Assembly (NCBI GenBank): GCA_021464525.1
Contig: JADRCO010000994.1
Location: 1-23,725, forward strand
DNA from: Rhizophagus sp. LPA8_4_AMF
Lineage: Eukaryota; Glomeromycota; Glomeromycetes; Glomerales; Glomeraceae
Direction: 5' to 3'
DNA: 23,725 nt
In this document: piece by piece, positions 8,531 to 20,672 of the stretch
Layout of the letters: every line of letters starts with the position of its first letter
How positions within the stretch are numbered: position 1 is the first letter of the stretch
Position numbers and translations under genes: made by a program
Notes under the pieces: model-generated
What the model was told of the DNA's origin: nothing
What the model saw: the letters and a program-made list of their open reading frames with translations, nothing else
The model's database searches: none

Positions 8531-9664
8531 TTAAACAATTTGTTCCAATTCTCTAGCATAATGAAGTGCTTGTTTTATAATACTGTCCGAAGGTATTTCA
8601 ACATGATCATCATCTTTAGTAGTAAAATAAATTTTCATTTCAGCTTGACTAACACTCCATCCACGCTAAATTAAATAATGTATCAATACGCATATATAAC
8701 GGAAAAATCAAGCCATTATAATATCACTTACTTCACTTGCAAAATTCAAAAGTTCATTAGTATTATTATTAAAAAATAACAAAGTAGCAGCGTCAGCCAG
8801 TGGTAAATAAGAATAAGCTTTCTCACTGCAACTGGCAATTTCACTCCTAAAAATAACAAAATATAGGTTATATATTTGCATTGCATTCTAACGTGAATAT
8901 CGTTTACAAGTTACCTGATAGTGCCCATTAAAATATCAATGAAAAACAGGTATTCGGGTGCAGGTACTTCATTTCTTGAATTCCAAACTTTGTTATAACT
9001 ACCTTCCATTAAATATTGTTCTAAATGGACAGGATGTTTAATATAAACACTTTCCAAAAGTTGTTCCGGTTCAATATTTTCTAATGCAGTATGAAATTCT
9101 GCAATTCGATTTTGAGACAATAATCTCAATAAATTTAATCCTGTTAAAGGATACATTGCTTGTGAAGGCTGAAGCAAAGAACTATAAAATTAGAAAAATG
9201 AGAACAATCATTATTAAATTAATGAAAAAATGAAGTTTTTATTTATGTACCTGTAATCAGTGTAATAAGTGTTTAATTGTGCTATATATCTTTCAAACGA
9301 TGGTATATCCTTAACACGAACACTCCAGTAGGCTCCAATTTCCAAAATATCACCTATGGAATAATTAATCATATTATACTTAATATAAAGTTATTCTCGG
9401 ATACACTTTATATCTTCTACATACGCGCAATAAGAAGTTCCTCTGTGTTTTTTACATCTCCTTCCGGAAGCAAAAGCTGCATTTTAGATAATGCGATCTA
9501 TAAAAGGAAGAAAAGAATTAATAGCCTTAAAATGGTAATGAAAGCAAATATTCAATAAAAACCTTGAGTTTAGCTAGATAGTCTCCACATTTTTTTAAAT
9601 CTGGATTTTGTGAATTAAATTCCTTCTTAAGGTTGTTGTAGAGAATCGTCGAGTTACTTGACAT
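8531..9664 (-). CDS. RPN12: 26S proteasome regulatory subunit Rpn12 (PSMD8)
   Basis: PCI-domain subunit of the proteasome lid; its C-terminal tail completes lid assembly and docking to the base. Six exons (9563-9664, 9425-9497, 9251-9353, 8915-9181, 8732-8846, 8531-8665) join in phase to 264 residues, close to yeast Rpn12 (about 274). Recognisable segments are [55 protein letters not shown] with [26 protein letters not shown] and [15 protein letters not shown]. The C-terminal winged-helix part holds [12 protein letters not shown] and [14 protein letters not shown], and the terminal helix ends ARELEQIV, very like the family's ARQLEMIV end. The start is the only ATG in frame at the 5' exon. It diverges from the Tad1 gene. 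Confidence 0.93.
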
Positions 9665-9832
9665 GATTCAAAAATCTAAGTTAAAAAAAAAAAAAAAGCT
9701 TTTTTTTTCTTTGTTCTGCACCGAGTCAAGAATTACGTCATAACTCATGATAATTCTGCCCATACACGGCTAGCGCTCCATCCTTGACGATAAATGGTTA
9801 CACTCGTATTGTATTTCATATGCAGAGAAGAC
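9665..9832. promoter_or_regulatory. Shared promoter, Rpn12 / Tad1
   Basis: 168 bp lie between the chosen divergent start codons. At 9683-9708 a run of 15 A is followed by GC and 9 T, so the inner 20 bp (9689-9708) is a perfect A-GC-T palindrome only about 25 bp upstream of the Rpn12 ATG. Such poly(dA:dT) tracts typically keep nucleosomes off promoters. No TATA box was identified. Confidence 0.4.
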
Positions 9833-11923
9833 ATGACATTTTACTCTGATCCAAATTTTATAAGAGAGCTATCTTTAACTTGTCATCAAGCATATAATTC
9901 ATTATCGAAAAAATCTGATAAACCCATAGGTATTCAGCATAAATTTGAGTGGACTGTACTTTCTGGCATAATTGCTTGTCATATCACAGGTAAAAAAAAT
10001 AGTGTACACGTTATTTAGTAGAATGATATATTTCTCATTAAAAATTATTTTTCAGATACTGGAAAATATAGTTTGACATGTATTTCACTAGGGTAAATAA
10101 ATTTTTACATTTAAATTATATTATAACATTCATAAATTTATAAAATTCTTGCTTACGAGATTAAATGGGCCATTAGAAGTGGATTAAAATGTCTTCCACA
10201 AAGTAAACTTAGTAAATCAGGAGATTTGATTCATGATAGTCATGCTGAAGTTTTAGCTAGGCGAGGATTCGTGAAGTAAGATATCAATGTGAAAATTTAT
10301 TTCCTTTGCTTTTAGGATCATATGAAAATTAATCATGAATTCAGATTTATTATGAATGAACTGGAATTGGCTTTAACATCCGAATCAAGATATTTTCGGA
10401 TTAATGAACATTTTAACTCTGAAACAGAGATCCGGGATCAAATCGAGAATAAATTATTTTTATTAAAGGATAGTAAATTGAGTTTTCATATGTATATCAG
10501 TCAAGCTCCTTGTAAGTGGATAATATAAGAATGTTCATTTATTTGATCCTAGAAATAATCGGATTCATATTAGGTGGTGATGCGTCAACAGCAAGTTTAG
10601 CTTCAAGTCAATCAGCCGAGCTACATGTAAATTCATACGATCATCTTTCAAACCAAGACTCTCAAAGTGAAGATCGTGAAGATGGCAGAAATCTGAATAC
10701 ATATGATAAAGTTTATGTTGCGAAAGGAAAAGAAGGGTTTAGAAGAGGGAGAATAGATTATAACTCTTTGGGAGTCTTAAGAACAAAACCAGGTTTCTTT
10801 CTTATTTTATATAGACTTTTATAATTCTACCGATAGGTTTATTAGAATCATATGATTTTAGGAAGAGTTGATTCAGAACCAACGTTGTCGATGTCATGCA
10901 GGTTGATTCACGAAGTTTGTACTTCTCACATACATTTTACAGAAATTAAATTATTTTTATAATTAATATATAGTGATAAAATAGCACTATGGAACGTCGT
11001 TGGTTTACAATCTGCTTTATTATCTGAATTCATCTCTCCGATCTACCTATCTTCTATTATCGTGGGTGATATGTTTTCACAAGATTCTTTGATCCGTGCT
11101 TTATATGGACGTATCGGGAATTTGAATGGTACGATGTATAAAAATATAATCGCATAAAAATATAGCCGCACGAAATTATATTTCGTGATTCGTTGACCTA
11201 ATTCTCCTTATTTTTTAAAGATCTTCCACATGAATATTCTTTACATAAACCTGTCATTTTTAATACAAACGAACAATTTGAAAGATCAAAATTTTATTTG
11301 TCATCATACTTTCCCAATGAGAATTTGATCCCATCAAGTACAGGTACATAAAAAAGTACTGTATTTGTTTCTTTTTTCGTGTCTTATATATATATCTAAA
11401 TTATACCATATTTAAAGCTGTAGTATGGTTTAAAGGAGCAAATTCTCCAGAAATTCTTGTAGCCGGAAGGAAACAAGGCACGATTAAATCAAAGAAAACT
11501 GGAGGATATTCATATAAAACTCGGTATTTAGACATTTTTTTCTCCTCGGTTACATTATTTTTATTAGTCGATTCACGTAAAAATCTTGCAATATAGATGT
11601 TCGGTTACAAAAATTTGCTTATTTCAGAAAGTTGATTCATTATTAAAACGAATGCCGTCAAATTTGGTGCCTTTTAATTTAAGGTAAAAAAATCCACGGC
11701 TCATCTATTCAAAGAAATCAAATTCTTAGAAATTTTCATAATTTATCTCTATTTATTTATAAATAGAAATTTTGCCGAGCCACAAAATAACAAGACTTAT
11801 AGAACTTATAAGTTAGCAAGTAAAGATTATCAAACTGCTAAAAGAATGCTTATAGAACAAAAATTCAATCAATGGATTAAATGTCCTAGCCAATTGTACG
11901 AATATTTTAATTTAAAAGAGTAA
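9833..11923 (+). CDS. TAD1: tRNA-specific adenosine deaminase Tad1/ADAT1
   Basis: Converts adenosine 37, next to the anticodon of tRNA-Ala, to inosine; related to ADAR RNA editors. Eleven exons (9833-9989, 10056-10092, 10177-10275, 10345-10511, 10574-10792, 10862-10901, 10974-11128, 11221-11343, 11418-11523, 11597-11683, 11767-11923) join in phase to 448 residues. The deaminase zinc site is complete: [10 protein letters not shown] (His87 ligand, Glu89 proton shuttle), PCGDAS (Cys154) and MSCSDK (Cys239). Other family blocks are [45 protein letters not shown] with [11 protein letters not shown], and VVWFKG. A Ser/Asp-rich insert lies between the two cysteine motifs. An in-frame ATG at 9794 would add 13 residues; 9833 is preferred because the family's conserved part starts soon after. 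Its stop lies only 18 bp from that of the next, opposing gene. Confidence 0.93.
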
Positions 11924-11941
11924 AGTATAATTACAGATAGA

Positions 11942-12637
11942 TTATTCATTGCCAGGTGAAGATGGAAAATAATCAGATGTGTGATAAATATTAAGAGGTT
12001 TCATTGGCGGAAGCCTCAGATCTTCAGAGTCGATCGATTTGGCCGTATTCTGCAACAAATAGTTAATAACACTTATTTTGTTGCATTAAATTTTTCCAAC
12101 GAAACTAAATTAGAAATCGATTACCAATTTTATTGTATCTAATACACGATTAATTGGATTTGTAAGAAATCCTTCTGCTGTTTCAACACGATCTGTTACT
12201 TCATTAACATTTTCTCTGGCAATGTTTATGAACCGCTATCCAAGAAAGTGCATAGAAAGAAATAAAGTTACAATGTTTCTAAAAAAAACCATCATTATAT
12301 CAGATAATTTTATTACTTCTAATGCGTCAATCTTATTATATAATGAATCAAGGTAATGAGCAGCCTCGTAAAGTTCTTTCGAAGCAACTTCTGAACGCGT
12401 TTCAGCATCAAAACGAACCTAAATCGTTCTAAATAATTCAGCTTTTATCAAATCAAATAAATAAAACCAATACTCTTTAAAATAATATTTAACCTGTTCC
12501 AAAGATTTTTTAGTATCTTCCATTTGCACCGTTACATTCTCAATACCATTGTGAATGTCTTTTATGAATTCAGTACTATTTTCATATACATATAAATGTT
12601 TTGCAAGTTCTTTTGATACTTCGTTGTTCTTTTCCAT
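11942..12637 (-). CDS. Small coiled-coil protein, BLOC-1 subunit 4 / Cnl1-like
   Basis: Four exons (12494-12637, 12317-12418, 12125-12235, 11942-12049), all joined in phase 0, give 154 residues. Almost the whole protein up to about residue 115 is helical and heptad-like: ELAKHLYVYENSTEFIKDI, VQMEDTKKSLEQVRFDAETR, YNKIDALERFINIARENV, NEVTDRVETAEGFLTNP. The tail (SEDLRLPPMKPLNIYH and on) is Pro-rich and disordered-looking. The run K-I-D-x-L-E-x-F-x5-N-V-x5-V-x2-A-E resembles the core of BLOC-1 subunit 4 (cappuccino; Cnl1 in yeast), a small coiled-coil subunit of the complex that works in endosomal sorting. This is pattern recognition on a short coiled coil, so another BLOC-1/BORC subunit or an unrelated coiled coil remains possible. 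The gene is divergent from eL30. Confidence 0.6.
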
Positions 12638-12919
12638 TTTATATATTGAAAATCATTTGATTCAGTAATAATTTCCCTACAATAGTTCAACATTACACTA
12701 AAAATCAAGTATCACATGATTGTTATCTGACATTAAAAAAAAATTTTTCAAAAAAAAAAAAAAAAAAAAATTTACTATTTGATTTGGTATTTTAGATTAC
12801 TGGTAATTAAATTTACTATTACATGAAAGATATGAAACGATATAAATTTTCTTTGAAGATGATTGATTTTATTCTATGGATATAATTATTTATTTATTGA
12901 TTTTTGTATTTTAGCAAAA
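12638..12919. promoter_or_regulatory. Shared promoter, Cnl1-like / eL30, with probable 5'-UTR intron
   Basis: 282 bp separate the divergent starts. A run of 21 A at 12750-12770, next to A9 at 12735-12743, is a strong poly(dA:dT) tract, common in ribosomal-protein promoters. Just before the eL30 ATG, TTGTATTTTAG ends at 12914 and looks like a splice acceptor, and TGGTAATTAA has a donor-like GT at 12803. Together they suggest a 112-nt intron in the 5' UTR, ending five bases before the ATG. This is inference from splice-site appearance. Confidence 0.4.
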
Positions 12920-13430
12920 ATGGCAGCAAAGAAATCAAAAAAAGCCACCGAATCAATTAATACACGACTTGCTTTAGTAATGAAGAGTGGTAAATATACA
13001 TTGGGATACAAATCAACTCTTAAAACTCTTCGTCTAGGCAAAGGTTCGTACATTAATAAATTATAATGTAATATAAGGGTCAGGAGTCAGCATTTTGTTT
13101 TTGGCTGGCAAAGATAGACCTTCTAAAAACTTAATGATTTTACATATAATTATTTAGCTAAACTTGTTATTATTTCTGGTAATTGTCCACCATTGAGAAA
13201 ACATGAATTGGAATATTATGCTATGCTTTCAAAAACTCCTGTGCATCATTATTCTGGCAGTAAGTGTATTTTGAATTGATTACCGCATAAGCATAATTGA
13301 AGTTAATAAAATAAATTTGATTTTAGATAATATTGATCTCGGTACAGCTTGTGGTAAATACTTTCGTGTAGGAGTATTGAGTATCACCGATCCTGGTGAT
13401 TCCGATATTCTTTCTAGTTCTTCTCAATAA
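12920..13430 (+). CDS. RPL30: 60S ribosomal protein eL30
   Basis: Large-subunit ribosomal protein of the L7Ae/L30e RNA-binding fold. Three exons (12920-13043, 13158-13259, 13327-13430) join in phase to 109 residues, the usual length. Diagnostic blocks are [74 protein letters not shown] and [10 protein letters not shown]. The start at 12920 is chosen because MAAKKSKK matches the family N-terminus. The in-frame ATG at 12863 would add a hydrophobic leader that reads through the presumed 5'-UTR intron. Yeast RPL30 is autoregulated through a kink-turn near its first splice site; I could not establish such a structure here. Confidence 0.95.
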
Positions 13431-13650
13431 TAGTTATTTTGTTGTACATTTTTATTTACAGAAAATAAAGTTAAAATTATTTAAATTTTAATTCGTCAAA
13501 CACTTCGTGATTATAACGCAATGCGATTAAAGTGATTATTGGATTATTTTTTAAAAAGTCACGCCCTTATTTAATCACATCAGTATAAATTTAGCCCATA
13601 AAAGTAACTTGTACTCAAAAGATTGCAGTGTAAATCAAAAAGTTATCAAA

Positions 13651-16600
13651 ATGGAAGTACGCGTTTTAGGAAATTTCGTTTCTTTCGGTGAACGATATTA
13701 TAAAGAAACTTTTCAAAAAAACCCACAATTTAAAGAGAATTCCAAGAATTTTCTTCCAAATTCTTACAATTTAACTGAAAAATTAACTAACTATTACAAG
13801 CTTTATGAGGGTTTTAATAGGACATTACATGAATCGAGTAATCTGGACGATTTTGAAGAAGAGCTTTACGTTTCTAATAAGACAGTTATTTGGAGTAGAG
13901 GAAATATTTTATATAAAACTTTCACATATGAAGAGTCAATTTTGCAAGCTTTATTCGTTTGGTTTAAGGTAGCAAAAAGTTATTATGCTTATGAGCTTGA
14001 ACGAAATTCCGAAACTTATCGTAAGAAACCCGTACAAACGGAAAGACAGCGAGCTCTCTTTGTGCTCCTCGAAAATTATGCAAAGGTGTATTTCTTAGAT
14101 GGTCAACATTTCTTGATAAGGATTCCTTCTTACGTGCGTCGTGCTTGGGCAATGAATGTTGGAGTTATTCTTCAATGCGACTCAGAATCTTTAAATACAT
14201 CAAATTATACCTCTGATCCCCTTCCGGTTCTTTACAGTGTATTGGATCCTTTGGAGGATATCAAACGTATTTCAATTGCGGATAAAATTTTTTATGAGGG
14301 GGAGAAAATCAATATATTGGGAATGACACAACCTTTCTTGGATAATGATGAAGCCGTGATATTTGTAAATGATCGTGATGTTCAAGATAATCTTATTATA
14401 GTCACATTGAATCGTAAAACTCTTCGGCATTCTGTGTATAGATATGTTATCAAGAAAGAAAGTAGTTTAAAAACGTTAGAAAGGATCTGTTCATCACCTG
14501 TTAAAACACGTAGCCAAAGAAATTCAAATGTCCGTCCTGATAATTCACTGCAAAATAAAGAACGACGGATTTCTGTTGGACTTGATGATTCGTTTCAAGG
14601 ATCAGAGGGGAGAAGTTCTCTTCAACATATGGATAGATCTTTATACGTAGCTGGTTTTAGTTCAGACGACATTTATAATGACTTAAGTTCAAAATTAGAC
14701 GTAAAAAGCGATATTTTTATGGAACTTCTTTGGACAGAATCTACAGCGAAAATGTAATTAATAATTTCTTAATATTTCGATCTTGTTCGAGTTATTTTAT
14801 ACTAACATTCTAATAATGGCTAATTTATATTTTCATGGTTCAAGTGATAAATTTGAAGAAAGCAAAGTATTTGTAGCTCATGACTATGCCGGACATGATT
14901 TTTTATGCTTATTTACTAAATCAAATCAAAACTTCATTGCATTGGATATTTTTACACACCATTCAAATGAGTCAAAAATTTCGCTTAAATTTGAACTTAA
15001 GGCAATAGCAGCCTCTCCGATCTCTGCAACTAGGCCTAATTACAATGATATTTTGTTTGTAAAAGAGGGAGTTAAACATCCTATTTTTGAACTATGGATT
15101 GGCTATGGCAAAATTATTCCATTGAATTTGGATTATAATTTCAGGAATTATTCTGTGGAAGAGACATTATATGAAAAAGAATCTTTCCCTTTATCTACTT
15201 TTCATCATCAATTACTTGAAAAATACATTGTAACGGATAAAACCATATTAAATTTGAAAACATTAAATTCGAATATTTTCGATTTAAAAGATAATGTTCG
15301 TCATCGTGTTAATTTGGTTATTTCTAACAATATATTACTTAGAATAGACCTTAACTTTATTCCGAAGTCTAAAATTGTTCGAAAATGTCTGGATGCTTTA
15401 AGTTTCGCGTTACCGACAGAATTATACTATAACTTAAAAGCACAATATCTTTGTTATCAGTATGCCAAGGAAGATGATGTAAGATCAGAATCCAGAGGAA
15501 ATGAGTGGGAAAAATTCGCTGTTGCTCTTTTGTCATTCTTACCTTTCTCTATATCATTGCATTCTAATAATAATATGAAGACAAAAGAAACCGAAGGATG
15601 GGAGTTCTTACTTTCATCTTCACAACACGCAAAATTTAATTTCAATTCTTATTTACATTGCATACGCCCGACATCAAATCAATTACAATCAATCGATGAT
15701 TCTATAATAAAGATGTGCGAAAAGTCTCGGGAACCCTTTTTTACTAAAACTACAGTTGATCAAAAATTGTCGAGTTTTTTACCTTCTATTCTTGTTACTC
15801 TTCATCTTGTTTATCAGAATCTAAAATTAGATACTTTAACACAAAGATATGTTGACGAAATTTTACCATTTTTGATTCAATTATCGAAATTTCTTGGATG
15901 GGAGACTTATGTTGAATATTATAAAAGAAACTATGGACTAGATAAAAAGTTAACTGTCAATGAAGGTTCGTAATCTAATGCATTCTATGTGTATATTGTT
16001 TATTTTGAATTAATTGTTTCTCTTTAAAATTCAGATACTCTATTGAATTCAACCTTAAGTTCTGGTCATCCTTTCTTTACACCTCCTGATATAACTCAAT
16101 GGATTTTGAAATGCATTCGAAATAATATTGAACAAATCCAACCTTTTCCAGATCTTACGGATATAGATCGAATTTTCTCAATGTCGGGGAAAGGGAAAAT
16201 CTTAGTTCAAAATCCCAATTGTTGTGCAAGAACACGACAGATATGTTCAATCTATATCAAATTAATTTATGAAGGAGAAAAAGCAATGATTTTTGAAATG
16301 GTAAAGTTTGGATTTACAAGTAAAGATATTGAATCTTTACCTTTTGGTATTGCACTTCCTTTGCGAGAAGCTATAAGAAAATGTAAAGAAAATCCTCCAG
16401 AAGATTGGCCTGAAGCAGCTTACATACTTATAGGTATGCCATTAAATGATAAAAGTATCTTCTTAATTGTGCAAACTTTATTAATGTAAATTATATTTAC
16501 AATAGGTCGAGAAGATTTGGCAAAATTGAAATTTGGTACACCGATTGGTTATATTCATTCTCGAGGAAATAAGATGGTAATAGTTACTTTTATTTCTAAT

Positions 16601-19600
16601 ATTTATTATTTCGTAATACTTATTTTTATTCATAACTGTAGGAACCAAAGCCAAAATCTATTTTACAAATAATAGAGACTACAATCCCCGCCCCACAACA
16701 AGAAAATCGAGAAGAAATATGCGCAAGCGAAATTTCAAATCACGAAATTACAGATTTAAGATTTGGCAATGATAAAAGATTGAATGAAGTTCAGCGACTT
16801 TTACAATCCAGTAACGTTGTACATATTGTATTGCATTCTACCGATATGAGGTATATAGTTCGAACTTTCATTTTTGATAATTTTTATATTTATTAGAACC
16901 ATGTTTAAAATGTTTATGAATTAACTAGTCAGATCGAAGAAAATTCTCCATTAGTTTTAGACCGTGTTCAGAACCATTGTTTAAATAATTTCGCACTTCC
17001 AGTTGGAAGAGGAATTTTAACTTATAGTACCACTACTCCTATAGTTACTGAACCTTTTCCAATTCCCGAAGCAAGTTTAACTATTAAAGTATTACCATTC
17101 AATTCTACAATACAAGTTGATCGAACACTTCGAATACCGGATAACATTGAATGGCCAGAATTTCATGAAGGTGTTGCATCTGGTTTACGAATTCCTTCGA
17201 ATTGTAATATAGAAGGATCTTGGATTTCGCTTAATAAACCAAATATGACTGATAATAGCAATAGCCACGCGGGATTTCTTTTAGGATTGGGACTCAATGG
17301 ACATCTGAAAGCTATGAGTAAATGGCAAGCTGTAGATTATTTGATGAAAACTCCAAAGCACGACATGACAACTATTGCTTTGGTTCTTGGTTTACCAGCT
17401 TCGTATATTGGTACTATGGATACGGAAATAACTAGATTTGTAGCAGTTCATGTTACGGCCTTATTACCGCCAAAATCAAACAGTTTAAATGTATCGCCTT
17501 TAGTTCAGTCTGCAGCATTACTTGGTATTGGCTTGCTCTATATGAACACATGTAATAGATATATGGCTCAGGTTATGCTTGGAGAAATTGGAACGAAAGC
17601 TCTAAAAGCGTCCGATAACTCAGAAACGGATTTCTCAGAAGGATATTCACTTGCCGCAGGATTTTCTCTTGGATTCATAACTTTAGGTCAAGGAGATGAA
17701 GCACGTGAATTAACTGATTTGGATCTTTTCAAAGAATTAAGGTTATATATATCTGGAGGTAAAACTTCAGTAAAAAAATCGACTAATGCGATTCCATCTG
17801 GAAGTGGAGGTCGTTTGAATGGAAATGCTGATGGAGTCAACGTTAATGTTACTTCTCCAGGAGCGACAATAGCACTTGGATTATTGTATTTGAAGTCGAA
17901 CAAGGAAAATGTTGCAAAAGCAATTCCTATTCCAGAAACTGAATTTTTCTTAGATTACGTTAGATCTGATTTTCTTTTGGTTAGAATTCTTGCCCGAAAT
18001 TTGATCATGTGGAGTAATATTAAATCTGATCAAGTTTGGGTCGAAAGCCATATACCTGAATATATGAAGAAAAAAATGGAGCAAAGAAATTTTGGTCATC
18101 AAAACGATGATGTTGATCCAAATTTAGAGTCTATTAAAAGGTCCTACTATTACATTATAGCAGGAGCTTGTTTTAGTATGGCTTTAAAGTATGCTGGATC
18201 GGCAGATAAAACAGCATTGCAGTGTTTACTTTATTATCTTGATTTTTTTATGAATCTGGGTGTTTCGAGAGGTATTTACGATATTTATTTGATAATTTTT
18301 TAAAATTTTTTATTAATACTCAATTTATTAGCTCCAACATTCGATGAAAACATCACGAGGTTTGCGATTAAAACTTGTTTGAATGTCTTGGCTATATGTA
18401 CTTCGATTGTTGCAGCTGGTACTGGTAACCTTCAAGTATTACGAAAAATACGTAAACTTCGTCAACTAGACATTAATCCCGGCAATACCGCTACCTATTT
18501 TCGTTCGTACGGGAATTATATGGTGATAAGTATGGCTTTAGGGTTTTTATTTCTTGGTGGAGGAAATTATACACTGTCAACATCCAATAAAGCTATTGCC
18601 GGATTGATTTGCGCTTTATTTTCGAGATTTCCAGTTGAATGTTTTGATAACAGAGCCCATTTGCAAGCTTTTAGACATCTGTGGATATTAGCTGCAGAAC
18701 CAAGATGTTTAATATTAAGAGACTTGGAGACTCGAGAAGCTTGTCACGTGCCAGTTAAAGTTACGTTTAAGGATTTCTATAATTCATCTGTTATAAAAAG
18801 GGCTGATGGCACAAAAGAAACTGTAGTGGAAACTAAAGTTTTGGATTTGGTGGCACCTTGTTTACTACCTGAATCAAAATTTATCCAAAAAATTGAAATT
18901 AATAGTCCAAGATATTGGCCAATAAAATTGGAGTTTGTTAAGAATTCGGATATGATTTCTGAATTTTGGAAAGATCCTACAATATTTGTTAAAAGAAAAA
19001 CGGGACATTTAACCTATTCTGAGGTAAAATTTCTGCAAGTTTAATTTATTGATTTAATATTTTTTTTTTTGGTTTTATTTTTAAAAAACTTGTTTTTCTT
19101 ATTTAAAATTTAGGATCCTCAAGGGTTATGGGATATATCCGCACATATATTTCCTAGAGGCAAATCTATCATAAGCCCCAAAGCCAAAAAATCTAATGAT
19201 CTAGATTTTATCAAAATCTTTTCTTCAGATCCTCAAGTTCAAGCATTTACGAGGTACCTTTGTGAAGCGTCTTCAGCGAATATCTATGATAAAGGACGAG
19301 AATTGTCAACATTTTGCACTGAAATATTATCAGAGTGTTTAAATGGAAATAAATCTGAAGCTATTCAAATTTATCTTGCTCTCTATCAAGTTCAGCAAAG
19401 TTTAGAAAAAATAAGCGAAACAAACCTATGGAATCTTAAGTTAATCCTTGGGTATTATCATGCAAGGAAAATGAGAAATAATATAGACGATGGAAAAGAC
19501 GAAAGGTCATATGAAAAAAACGTACTTATAAAAAAAGAGTATATTGAAGTATTAAAATCAAGATTGGATCAATATTTCGAAGTACCTCAAGTAAATATCG

Positions 19601-19926
19601 AACAAACTAACGATAATATACAGTATTTCGCATCTCTCTTACACGCATATCTAACAAATTCTGCACTTCCTGAAGGCGAAAAACTTGGAGGTGAAGAAAA
19701 CAATAAAAGATTGTTACATTATTTATCTTCATGGCTTATCTATCACGAAATACCAAGTCGATATACCATAGAAAATACTATAAGATACTCTAAGGATTTG
19801 AAAGCAAATTTAAATAGTAGTAATACAAGTAGATTAACTAATGATATGATACTACAAGTTCTTTCTGCGCTCTGGCCACATATTTCTATTAATAGTTTAA
19901 AAGTTATTCAAAATTGTTTTACTTAA
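13651..19926 (+). CDS. APC1: Anaphase-promoting complex subunit 1 (Apc1)
   Basis: Largest scaffold of the APC/C, the nuclear E3 ubiquitin ligase that triggers anaphase and mitotic exit. Eight exons (13651-14753, 14845-15965, 16035-16433, 16506-16576, 16642-16850, 16929-18271, 18332-19023, 19114-19926) join in phase to 1916 residues, near human APC1 (1944). The N-terminal beta-rich part includes NKTVIWSRGNILYKTFTYEE, LLWTEST and SKVFVAHDYAGHDFLCLF. A low-complexity Ser/Arg-rich stretch (about residues 285-345) could hold phosphosites. The middle has GKGKILVQNPNCCARTRQIC and PLREAIRKCKENPPEDW. From about residue 1079 to 1490 come proteasome/cyclosome repeats: HAGFLLGLGLNGHL, SAALLGIGLLYMNT, YSLAAGFSLGFITLGQG, GATIALGLLYLKS, MVISMALGFLFLGGGNYTLS. 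The C-terminal part has APCLLPE and the YWPI segment. The ATG at 13651 is the first in frame. Intron 1 (14754-14844) carries a TACTAAC branch site. Confidence 0.96.
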
Positions 19927-20264
19927 AATTATAGAAAGATTAATAAATTTGATATTAATTATTAATTTATTAATTGCAATTTTTTTTCTTTTAATAATAC
20001 CACTTTATAAGCATCATATACAACGCAAATAGTGTAATATGTATTATGATAAAAGTAACGAAATTATTTATTATTCATATTACATTTAAAGAAACAATAA
20101 AGAAACAAGTTTGGTCGAATTAAATGAAATTTGATGATTTAAAATATATTTTTGCGTAAAACTAAAGAACATAAGTAAAATTAACTTTTAAAAGAATAGC
20201 GTGTCGAAATTTGATCCCATCATATATAACAGAGCCCTATCTTTACCTTTAGCCAAGAAATCAT
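19927..20264. other. Convergent intergenic region, Apc1 / H2B
   Basis: 338 bp of AT-rich 3' flank lie between the facing stops of Apc1 and H2B. Nothing structured is seen beyond possible polyadenylation signals (an AATAAA at about 20095). The last 40 bp before the H2B stop are less AT-rich and are probably its 3' UTR. Confidence 0.4.
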
Positions 20265-20672
20265 TTACTTAGAGCTTGTGTATTTAGTAACAGCTTTGGT
20301 ACCTTCAGAAACAGCGTGTTTAGCCAGTTCGCCAGGTAGGATTAAACGCACGGCCGTTTGAATTTCTCTGGAGGAAATGGTCGACCTTTTGTTGTAGGCC
20401 GCAAGTTTCGAAGCTTCGCCCGAGATACGTTCAAAGATGTCGTTCACAAAAGAGTTGAGAATGGACATAGCCTTATTGGAGATGCCAGTGTCCGGATGTA
20501 CTTGCTTGAGGACTTTGTAAATGTAACTCGAGTAGGTTTCTTTTCTAACCTTGCGTTTCTTTTTGGTTTTATCACCGGAAGCGACTGGTTTCTTGCTGTC
20601 TTTCTTTTCAGCAGGAGCTTTTGCTGGAGCTTTTCCGCCAGTAGCAGGTTTCTTTTCGGCTTTTGGACCCAT
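20265..20672 (-). CDS. Histone H2B
   Basis: Core histone, pairs with H2A in nucleosomes. Intronless, 135 residues. The N-terminal tail is Lys/Ala/Pro-rich ([20 protein letters not shown]), followed by [79 protein letters not shown] and a C-terminal [16 protein letters not shown]. Lys130 in AVTKY corresponds to the conserved H2B monoubiquitylation site (yeast K123). The codon choice is visibly richer in G/C than in the neighbouring genes, as expected for a highly expressed gene. It diverges from H2A across a shared promoter. The antisense frame at 20358-20690 is only a shadow. Confidence 0.97.
   Translation of the reverse strand: MGPKAEKKPATGGKAPAKAPAEKKDSKKPVASGDKTKKKRKVRKETYSSYIYKVLKQVHPDTGISNKAMSILNSFVNDIFERISGEASKLAAYNKRSTISSREIQTAVRLILPGELAKHAVSEGTKAVTKYTSSK

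Noticed and set aside
9277-9558. 93-residue plus-strand frame
   Set aside because: Antisense to Rpn12 exons 2 and 3, with no homology.
12863-12919. N-terminal extension of eL30 from an upstream ATG
   Set aside because: It would encode a hydrophobic leader foreign to the family and crosses a likely splice acceptor at 12914.
13609-13650. Upstream extension of Apc1
   Set aside because: That frame opens with TTG, not ATG. The first in-frame ATG is at 13651.
14783-15973. A separate gene starting in the second Apc1 exon
   Set aside because: The frame joins the preceding exon through a GT-AG intron with a TACTAAC branch site. Its sequence continues Apc1 (SKVFVAHDYAGHDFLCLF after LLWTEST).
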